Origin: Chitinophaga sp. sic0106
GTDB lineage: Bacteria; Bacteroidota; Bacteroidia; Chitinophagales; Chitinophagaceae
Assembly: GCF_019219075.1 (NCBI RefSeq)
Contig: NZ_JAHUWJ010000023.1
Span: 41,892 to 105,891 of the forward strand
Direction: 5' to 3'
DNA length: 64,000 nucleotides
Position numbers and translations under genes: made by a program
The notes under the pieces: model-generated
The model's database searches: none
Told to the model about the DNA's origin: nothing
The model's input: only the letters and a program-made list of their open reading frames with translations
Part shown: positions 57,522-64,000 of the stretch, in pieces
Layout of the letters: each line of letters opens with the position of its first letter
Position numbering within the stretch: position 1 is the stretch's first letter

Positions 57522-58580
57522 ATGAGTCAATTTCCGCATATAAACCTGCCGTTAAAAGCTAAGCTGACCTTTACTGCCAACCCGGTAAACGTAGTACCGA
57601 TACCGGGTGGAGAGATCCTGATGAACTTCGCCAGCCAGCCATTGATTACTAAGTTGAACAGTAATCTGGAGATTGTTTGGGAAAAAATTATGCAGGGACA
57701 GAATGCCAATTATGTGAGCAGCAAACTATCGGCTTCCCCTGACGGGCGACTGATTGCCATTGCCGGTATGACGGACATGCGCATCCTCAACGCTGATGGA
57801 ACGCAACTCCTCCATACAGTGGAACATGGCTCCTGGGGCTGGTTTCTGGGGGCTGCCTGTTATTTTTCGGCAGATAATAAAACTATCTGGTATGTATTGC
57901 CGGGTGATGAAAATGAAACCGATGAATTACAGGTTATGGACGCGCAATCCTTTACGGTAATAGCCTCCTACCCGCTGTTAGAAAGTCAGCAGCATGCATA
58001 CACTTTCCACGCTACACCTGATGTATCCACCATTTTGCTGGAGGCCTCCGCAGGTCAGGAGCAATCCACCCTCATGCAGCTGCAACTCAACGATGGCGTG
58101 ATTAAGCTGACAGAGCTGGGCCAGTGTGAAAATGTGATCATGGGTAACTTTGCTCCTTCCGGGAAAGAGTTTGTTATGGCTCCTCATTATGAAGGGCCGG
58201 TAGAAATATTCTCCTTCCCTGCGATAGAGAAAGTGGCTGAACAGGACCAGGAGTCTATCTTTGCCGGCAGTGTTGATTTTCCTGCGGCAGAACCGGACAA
58301 TATTAACTTCACGGTATATTTTATAGATGAGCAAAATCTGCTGGTGGTTTCCCAGTTTGGGCGTTTACTCCTGCTCGACAGAACTTCATTGCTGGTAAAG
58401 GGAGAGGTGATGCCGGAAGGTATTGTGTTTACGGCGTATGATATGGAAGGCAATCCTACCACTAACAGAGATAAAATTTATGATTACAGCAGTAATGTGA
58501 TCAACGTGATGATGGTACATGGTAAGCTGTTGCTGACAACAGCTGAAGGGGAGTTGAGGAGTTATGAACTGCCGGTGTAG
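57522..58580 (+). CDS. Cytoplasmic beta-propeller-like protein, function unknown
   Basis: 352 aa with no signal peptide. Repeated strands of the WD40/YncE kind can be read: 'NLEIVWEKIMQG', 'SASPDGRLIAIAGMTDMRILNADG', 'FSADNKTIWYVLPG', 'FHATPDVSTILLEAS', 'FAPSGKEFVMAPHYEG', 'LLLLDRTSLLVKGE'. No catalytic site is seen and I do not recognise a named family. It is divergent from the exonuclease gene and followed by a strong terminator. Confidence 0.75.
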   Translation: MSQFPHINLPLKAKLTFTANPVNVVPIPGGEILMNFASQPLITKLNSNLEIVWEKIMQGQNANYVSSKLSASPDGRLIAIAGMTDMRILNADGTQLLHTVEHGSWGWFLGAACYFSADNKTIWYVLPGDENETDELQVMDAQSFTVIASYPLLESQQHAYTFHATPDVSTILLEASAGQEQSTLMQLQLNDGVIKLTELGQCENVIMGNFAPSGKEFVMAPHYEGPVEIFSFPAIEKVAEQDQESIFAGSVDFPAAEPDNINFTVYFIDEQNLLVVSQFGRLLLLDRTSLLVKGEVMPEGIVFTAYDMEGNPTTNRDKIYDYSSNVINVMMVHGKLLLTTAEGELRSYELPV

Positions 58581-58600
58581 GACGTAATTATTATTTTTTT

Positions 58601-58640
58601 AATACCCTTGAAAAGCCTTGTCTTTTCAAGGGTATTTTTT
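58601..58640 (+). terminator. Rho-independent terminator
   Basis: A perfect 15-bp stem (58601-58615 with 58622-58636) has a 6-nt loop and a T-run. Confidence 0.93.
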
Positions 58641-58733
58641 GTACTTATCAAGCATAATGACTGCAAAATAATAGCAGTGAACGATCTTAAAATAGCCAGG
58701 TGATTTAGCATTATCGAATTAAGCCCCTTACCT

Positions 58734-61700
58734 ATGAGCAAGTTGCCGGTTATTATTTTATTATTGATATGTATTCGTATTCACTCCAGTGCCCAGTATC
58801 AGGATAATGTATTAAGACCCAAACCCATCCCTCCGAATACGGCGGCCATGTTTAAAGTGCTTGAAAGGCCTATTGGTACTTTTACAGGCACCATTCCAAT
58901 TAATTTCCCGTTGTTTTCTGTGTCCAGTGGGCGGTTGAGTGCGGATGTAGGGTTGAGTTATAATAGTACAGGCGGTTTGAAAGTAGAAGAACTGGCAAGT
59001 TGTGTAGGGTTGGGTTTTAATCTGAATGACGGTGCGGGTAGAATAACCAGGATCATTAACGGTGCTCCGGATGAATCTCCACAGGGGATGATCAACAATG
59101 CATACGCAAAGCCTTCCACTTTTCATATTAGTGATGTGGCGCAGATGTGGGCGCTGGGATACGGTCTGCTGGATTTGGAACCGGACATTTACCTGTATAA
59201 TTTTCATGGCAGGACTGGCAGGTTCCAGGTACGGGAAAACGGTCAGATTGTGTTAATGTCTAACGACCCTATAAAAATTAGTTATGTATTAACCGGTGCT
59301 GAATTTGGTGCCTTAAGTTATGCCCAGTGGATTATTACGGATGAAAAGGGGAATACCTATTACTTCGGAAAAACGAAATCCGGTGGTGGTGGCAGCGCCT
59401 TTAAAATGAGTGCGGGTACTAATTACGGGCCTGATGGAACCGTTCCTACAGTTGACAGCTGGTATTTATCTGAAGTTTATGATGCCAATGAAGAAAATAG
59501 TCTGAAGTATACTTATATCTCAGCATTAGGTGGAAATGTCACATTAGAGGGCTTTGCCATGCCTGTAAGTACAGGAGGGGGAAGGGATTGCCGGGCTATC
59601 AGTACTTTTTCCGGGGGAGTCTATGCTACTTCCGGAGCGGCGGAAATGCTGGTGTCAAGGATAGACGGTAACAGCGGATATGCAACCTTTACAACTGCCA
59701 ATGATCTTTCGGGGCGTCCCCGTTTATATACTATCAACCGATATGATACCTGGGGGAATCTTCAGGGCTGGTACCGGTTAAACTATGGCGAAGACTACGC
59801 TGGCAACAGGGGGCGTCTGGTTTCATTTTCGCAGTTTGGTGCTTCAGGTACAGACAGCCTTACTCATTCTTTTGATTATTACCCGGGTGGACCTCCAGCG
59901 CCCGGATCTATGGCGATGGATATCTGGGGGTTTTACAATGGGAATCTTGGGTCATTGTTTCCAAATGTAGCAATTACAGATGGGTTGGGAGATGCTTATT
60001 ATGATGGTTATGGGAATCGCACTGCTTCCAGTTTTTACGCTATGCAGGGAGTACTTAACCAGATTACTTATCCTACCGGAGGCAGTCGTACAATTGAGTA
60101 TGAAGGTAATACGGCCGTACCTTCCGGCGATTTTTTCCAATACCATATTAACGCCGTTAGTACCAATTATCAGCAATTTTCAGAAGCGGTATCTGATTTC
60201 CAGCTGTTCGGATATCCCGCAGCCAGCCGCTTCTTTACAGTAAATACCCACCACGGCATCACGCGGTTTAATTTTGATTTTTCTTATTATTCTTTTGGTT
60301 GTGGTTACAACGTAAAGATTATGATTCCGGCCTATCCGGGAGATTTATATGGAGGGGCCGAGATTGCCTCCCTACAGGATGTTCAATCCGGGTCCTTTTT
60401 GCTTAAGAATGGCAATTATCGTATAGATGTATTTATTGCGGACTTTGCCACCTGTGGGCCTAACCAGCTTAATTGTACGTGGCCGGAAGGTACAGCACTG
60501 TCTGAGTATCCGGTTGGTGGCATACGCGTAAAAAGTGTGACGGATTATGATCCTGTATCCGGTAAAAGTTATACCACTTCCTATAGCTATCAAAAATACG
60601 CTTCAGACTCAACACGTACGAGTGGAGTACTCAGCTGTCCGGTAGATATTACGGCCATTGAGAACACCAATGATTGTTATTGTTCCTATCGCAAAATATT
60701 TAGTCGCAGCGCATATCCACTGGCTGCTGAAGGAGGCTCCTATGTGGTATATACCGAAGTTAGAACTACTGAGTCCGGAAATGGGTGGAGGGATCAGTTG
60801 TTTAGTTATGTGCCTGATTTTATTACGTATGCCTTTCCCTTAACACCACCTGCGGACTATGCATTCAGCAGGGGGAGTTTACTGGAAGATAAGGTATATG
60901 ATCAGAGTGGTAAGCTGCTTAAAAAATCGGTAAATGATTATTACTGGAAAAGCTTCGGCGGGCAACTCGGACTTAGAGTAAAGCCTTATTGGGGCTTTTC
61001 GAGAGATGATATTGACGGATTATACTGGTCGGATACAAGGCCGGAAGCAGCACCGATTTGCCAGGATTTAGTACGGGACTGTATAGCTGATATGGCAGTT
61101 GTATCTGAATATGCTACCTCCGGAGGCTATGCGCTTCCCGGAACTTCTATAGACTCTGTATTTGCAGATAATGGAACTTATGTAACTAAAACGGTGCGCG
61201 AGTATTATGAGCGGGGGAGCGCGCTGATACCTAAAATTACCAGAACGTTTGTAAATGGTAATCAATCGCGGGAGCAAACGTATAAATATAGTTTCACACC
61301 GGATATTGATTTTAGCCTGGGGCTAACTACTGCTGAAGTAACCATGAAAAATCTGTTGCTGAATAAGAATATCCTTGCGCTGCTCGAAATTGCCGATTCT
61401 GTGAAAACGGCTGGGGTTAGCCCTGTTTATGTAGGTGCGGCGAAATATAATTTCAATAACACAGGTAGTAAGATTTATCAGACCAAATTCCGTACTTACC
61501 GCAATTCTTCAGACGCAGCGGTAGAAACCAATTTCAACAGTTATGATGCGTATGGCAACATTCAGGAAGCGGCCAGGGCAAACGATGCCAATGATGTATA
61601 CCTATGGGGGTATAAGGGAGTGTATCCGGTGGTGAAAGTAACAGGCAGTAACCTGGCAACAGTTGCAGGATTTGTTAACGCCTCAGTACTGGACCAGCCG

Positions 61701-61937
61701 CCGGGTGATGCGGCATTAAGAACGGAATTGCAGAAGATCAGAACAGGTTTGGCTGGCAGCAATGCACTGGTTACCACCTTTACTTACTCCACCATAAGTG
61801 GTGCTATGACTTCTATGACTACACCCGATGGTAAAACTGAATATTATGAGTATGATGCCTTCGGGCGATTACTGCAGGTCAGGGATGAGAATGGGAATGT
61901 GCTGAGAAGAAACAGCTACCAAATTAAAAGGCAATAA
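58734..61937 (+). CDS. Secreted RHS/YD-repeat-like surface protein (1067 aa)
   Basis: Signal peptide (ending HSSA-Q), then a beta-rich N-terminal part (FTGTIPINFPLFSVSSGRLSADVGLSYNSTGG, VGLGFNLNDGAGRITRIING) of the kind found in Bacteroidota RHS-like proteins. It carries many Tyr-rich strands, and ends with YD-type repeats (SYDAYGN, YYEYDAFGRLLQVRDENGNVLRR). The chain stops just after one clear YD repeat and has no toxin-like tail. The next gene, 24 nt downstream, is the companion RHS gene, so the pair may act together as a two-subunit shell. Target and function unknown. Confidence 0.8.
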   Translation: MSKLPVIILLLICIRIHSSAQYQDNVLRPKPIPPNTAAMFKVLERPIGTFTGTIPINFPLFSVSSGRLSADVGLSYNSTGGLKVEELASCVGLGFNLNDGAGRITRIINGAPDESPQGMINNAYAKPSTFHISDVAQMWALGYGLLDLEPDIYLYNFHGRTGRFQVRENGQIVLMSNDPIKISYVLTGAEFGALSYAQWIITDEKGNTYYFGKTKSGGGGSAFKMSAGTNYGPDGTVPTVDSWYLSEVYDANEENSLKYTYISALGGNVTLEGFAMPVSTGGGRDCRAISTFSGGVYATSGAAEMLVSRIDGNSGYATFTTANDLSGRPRLYTINRYDTWGNLQGWYRLNYGEDYAGNRGRLVSFSQFGASGTDSLTHSFDYYPGGPPAPGSMAMDIWGFYNGNLGSLFPNVAITDGLGDAYYDGYGNRTASSFYAMQGVLNQITYPTGGSRTIEYEGNTAVPSGDFFQYHINAVSTNYQQFSEAVSDFQLFGYPAASRFFTVNTHHGITRFNFDFSYYSFGCGYNVKIMIPAYPGDLYGGAEIASLQDVQSGSFLLKNGNYRIDVFIADFATCGPNQLNCTWPEGTALSEYPVGGIRVKSVTDYDPVSGKSYTTSYSYQKYASDSTRTSGVLSCPVDITAIENTNDCYCSYRKIFSRSAYPLAAEGGSYVVYTEVRTTESGNGWRDQLFSYVPDFITYAFPLTPPADYAFSRGSLLEDKVYDQSGKLLKKSVNDYYWKSFGGQLGLRVKPYWGFSRDDIDGLYWSDTRPEAAPICQDLVRDCIADMAVVSEYATSGGYALPGTSIDSVFADNGTYVTKTVREYYERGSALIPKITRTFVNGNQSREQTYKYSFTPDIDFSLGLTTAEVTMKNLLLNKNILALLEIADSVKTAGVSPVYVGAAKYNFNNTGSKIYQTKFRTYRNSSDAAVETNFNSYDAYGNIQEAARANDANDVYLWGYKGVYPVVKVTGSNLATVAGFVNASVLDQPPGDAALRTELQKIRTGLAGSNALVTTFTYSTISGAMTSMTTPDGKTEYYEYDAFGRLLQVRDENGNVLRRNSYQIKRQ

Positions 61938-61961
61938 TCAGTTCCTTATTTATTTTCTGCT

Positions 61962-64000
61962 ATGAGATACTTTATTCTCCTTATATCCTTGTTGTTTGTA
62001 CAGGTGGTAAACGCACAAAATGTGCCTGTACAACCAGGAGTGCCCGCTGCGAATCCAACAGCACTTCCATCTGCATATATTGCCGGTCCGGTAAATTACA
62101 TACGTAGGTGGACTGCCAATATGATTACTACTGATGGCGAGGTGGTAAGTGCCGGCTCCAGAACTCCTGCTGAAGTACAGCAAACTACTCAATATTTTGA
62201 TGGGCTGGGGCGGCCAGTCCAAACGGTGGTAAAAGGTATCAGTCCTGCGGGGCGTGATCTGGTAACCCCGGTGGTGTATGATTCCTATGGGCGGGTTCAA
62301 TTTGAATATCTTCCTTATACACAACTTTATGGAAATACCAGTGATGGTCTTTTTAAGTCGCAGCCGTTTACTGTCCAACAGTCGTTTTACCAGGATACCG
62401 CGAACTATGCAGGATCTTCTATACAGTCCATATTTTATTCACAGCAGGCGTATGAGGCATCTCCTTTGAACCGGGTGCTGAAAACATGGGCACCGGGCAA
62501 TGGCTGGTCTGTGGCAGGAGGTGGCCATCCGGTGGCGAAACAATATTTAACCAATACACTGGCGGATTCTGTAGTGAACTGGCAACAGCCTGCATCCGGA
62601 CTGCCTTTATTCAATGGTGTTTATAATACAGGTGAGCTACTAAAAGATGTAACTATTGATGAAAATGGTGCACAGGTAGTAGTTTTTACTGACAAGGAGA
62701 ATCATGTGCTGCTCCGGAAGGTGCAGGTGGATGGGGCGCCTGCTCCTGGTCATGGTGGCTGGCTCTGTACCTATTATGTGTATGATATAAGAGGGAATTT
62801 GCGGTTTGTAATGCCTCCCAAAGCAGTTGCGCTAATGGGTAATACCTGGAATCCGGCTACCGTTGCGGCGGGTTTGTGCTTTCAATACCGCTTTGATGGC
62901 CGTGACAGGTTAGTGGTTAAAAAGCTGCCAGACGCGGATTCCCTGGAGATGGTATATGATAATCGTGACAGGCTTGCTTTTTCGAGGGATGGTAGTCAAA
63001 AACAGGCTGGGGTATGGATGGCGACTTTTTATGATGATATTAACCGGCCTGTTATGACCGGTATTTATATCAGTAGTAATAGCAGGGAGACGTTACAGGC
63101 AGCTATGAATAGTGCTGCTGGTAGTCAAACTTTCACTAACTCGGTGCCGGCACCTGATGTACTGACGGTAGCGCATCACGATGGGAGAAATCAATATATT
63201 GGCAGACAGGCAGTAGTAATTGAAGATGGGTTTGATACCGGCACCTCTGAAACAGAAATAGTTGCAGATGCTGGCGCTATCACTACATCCGTAACTTCAA
63301 CTGTAACCAATACGCTGCCGGGCATCACCAGTGCTGATATTACCCCGCTTACCTATACCTGGTATGGAGCCTATGATTTTCCTGGAGCCATCACTTTTCA
63401 ATCTGCGGATACGGGTAAATTATCGGCAGGGCTAAACCCTTATGCTTTACGTGGTGTGGCGCCTTCCACCAAAACAAAGGGACTGGTAACAGGCACAAGG
63501 ACTAAAATCCTGGGTACTGCGGATGGCTGGATTACCTCCACCATCTACTATGATGATAAAGGGCGGCAAATACAGACATGTAGCAATAATATTACCGGTG
63601 GCGTTGATGCGGTCAGTAATTTATATGACTTTTCCGGTAAACTGCTGGCTACCTATCACAGACAAACTAACCTGCTAAGTGGCACTACCCCACAGTTTAC
63701 CGCGCTTACCACCATGCATTACGATCATGCAGGCAGGCTGGATGAAATAAAGCAAAAAGTGAACGATCAGGATAGTTTAGTGCGCACTATTGTGGCATCC
63801 ACTTTTGATGAATTGGGTCGTGTAAAATCCAGGCGGATTGGTGTGAAACCAGCCGGAGGGCAAATGGAAACGCAGCAAAATACCTATAACCTGGCAGGCT
63901 GGCAAACAAGCGTTAATGCAAACTATGTAAATAATGGTGGTAGCACCGGAAACTGGTTTGGCGAGGTACTCAGCTATGATACAGGTTTTACGCAGTCACA
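61962..64000 (+). CDS. Secreted RHS-repeat protein with DUF6443-like N-terminus (partial)
   Basis: The first 679 residues are present; the gene continues past the right edge. Signal peptide (MRYFILLISLLFVQVVNA-Q), then VNYIRRWTANMIT and QQTTQYFDGLGRPVQTVVKGISPAGRDLV, the DUF6443-type opening of RHS proteins. YD-like repeats follow (VYDSYGRVQFEYLPY, YYVYDIRGNLRFVMPP, FRFDGRDRLVVKKLPD-like, IYYDDKGRQIQTC, FDELGRVKSRRIG). The unseen C-terminus is where a variable, possibly toxic, domain would be. The frame is open without a stop to base 64000. Confidence 0.85.
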   Translation, partial: MRYFILLISLLFVQVVNAQNVPVQPGVPAANPTALPSAYIAGPVNYIRRWTANMITTDGEVVSAGSRTPAEVQQTTQYFDGLGRPVQTVVKGISPAGRDLVTPVVYDSYGRVQFEYLPYTQLYGNTSDGLFKSQPFTVQQSFYQDTANYAGSSIQSIFYSQQAYEASPLNRVLKTWAPGNGWSVAGGGHPVAKQYLTNTLADSVVNWQQPASGLPLFNGVYNTGELLKDVTIDENGAQVVVFTDKENHVLLRKVQVDGAPAPGHGGWLCTYYVYDIRGNLRFVMPPKAVALMGNTWNPATVAAGLCFQYRFDGRDRLVVKKLPDADSLEMVYDNRDRLAFSRDGSQKQAGVWMATFYDDINRPVMTGIYISSNSRETLQAAMNSAAGSQTFTNSVPAPDVLTVAHHDGRNQYIGRQAVVIEDGFDTGTSETEIVADAGAITTSVTSTVTNTLPGITSADITPLTYTWYGAYDFPGAITFQSADTGKLSAGLNPYALRGVAPSTKTKGLVTGTRTKILGTADGWITSTIYYDDKGRQIQTCSNNITGGVDAVSNLYDFSGKLLATYHRQTNLLSGTTPQFTALTTMHYDHAGRLDEIKQKVNDQDSLVRTIVASTFDELGRVKSRRIGVKPAGGQMETQQNTYNLAGWQTSVNANYVNNGGSTGNWFGEVLSYDTGFTQS

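Noticed and set aside
58734..64000. RHS genes as type VI secretion effectors
   Set aside because: Both have standard signal peptides and no PAAR or VgrG domain or T6SS gene nearby.

Overview
The window is chromosomal DNA of a Bacteroidota bacterium, most likely Chitinophaga or a close Chitinophagaceae relative. The support is: TAnnTTTG promoter boxes and almost no Shine-Dalgarno sites; many secreted proteins ending in type IX secretion (T9SS) sorting domains; PorP/SprF partners; very large PKD-repeat surface proteins; RHS-like surface proteins; and an NCS2 permease, HDAC-like deacetylase and ligase-associated repair genes of the kind common there. No rRNA, tRNA, CRISPR array, transposase or prophage was found. 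Layout: 1-7007 is housekeeping (partial glycosyltransferase, tgt, an LptF/G permease, citrate synthase, recG). 7176-11876 is a first T9SS surface locus (1223-aa beta-propeller/PKD protein plus PorP). 11906-21755 mixes a GlcD-type oxidase, an outer-membrane barrel, a two-gene phosphonate-type operon (phosphonatase-like HAD plus FAD oxidoreductase), LOG, an O-methyltransferase, a glucosaminidase/LysM protein, hpt and a vWA protein. 21826-26101 holds two 23S rRNA methyltransferases flanking grpE-dnaJ. 26346-35734 is a second, leftward T9SS locus: a sorting-domain-only mini-protein, PorP, and PKD proteins of 943 and 1619 aa. 35849-46314 is housekeeping (TPMT-like methyltransferase, rhodanese-thioredoxin fusion, M32 peptidase, Nif3 plus zinc-ribbon pair, TPR protein, recN, fabI, DUF2795, LolD-like ATPase). 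46392-57443 carries the ligase-associated DNA repair set (helicase, PdeM, ligase, exonuclease), split into two blocks by about 4.4 kb of unrelated genes and with an HDAC-family gene in the first block. 57522 to the end is a beta-propeller protein and two tandem RHS-like secreted proteins, the second running off the edge. The most unusual signal lies outside the genes. Six gene 3'-flanks carry a paired-hairpin element of one architecture: a - hairpin 1 - a' - hairpin 2 - a, where the middle segment a' can pair with either flank. Arms are 13-20 bp, perfect or with single mismatches, and differ almost completely from copy to copy. The tips are constant: CC-TTC-GG-like triloops on one hairpin and, in four of six, GGGC-N5-GCCC on the other. 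Conserved structure with non-conserved sequence points to selection on folding rather than to a copied repeat. I do not recognise it as a named family. Other points of note are a recG whose conserved N-terminus has no ATG/GTG/TTG start, a mitochondrial-type citrate synthase, a Tgt with an eroded zinc site, and several promoters so close to the ATG that the mRNAs should be leaderless.
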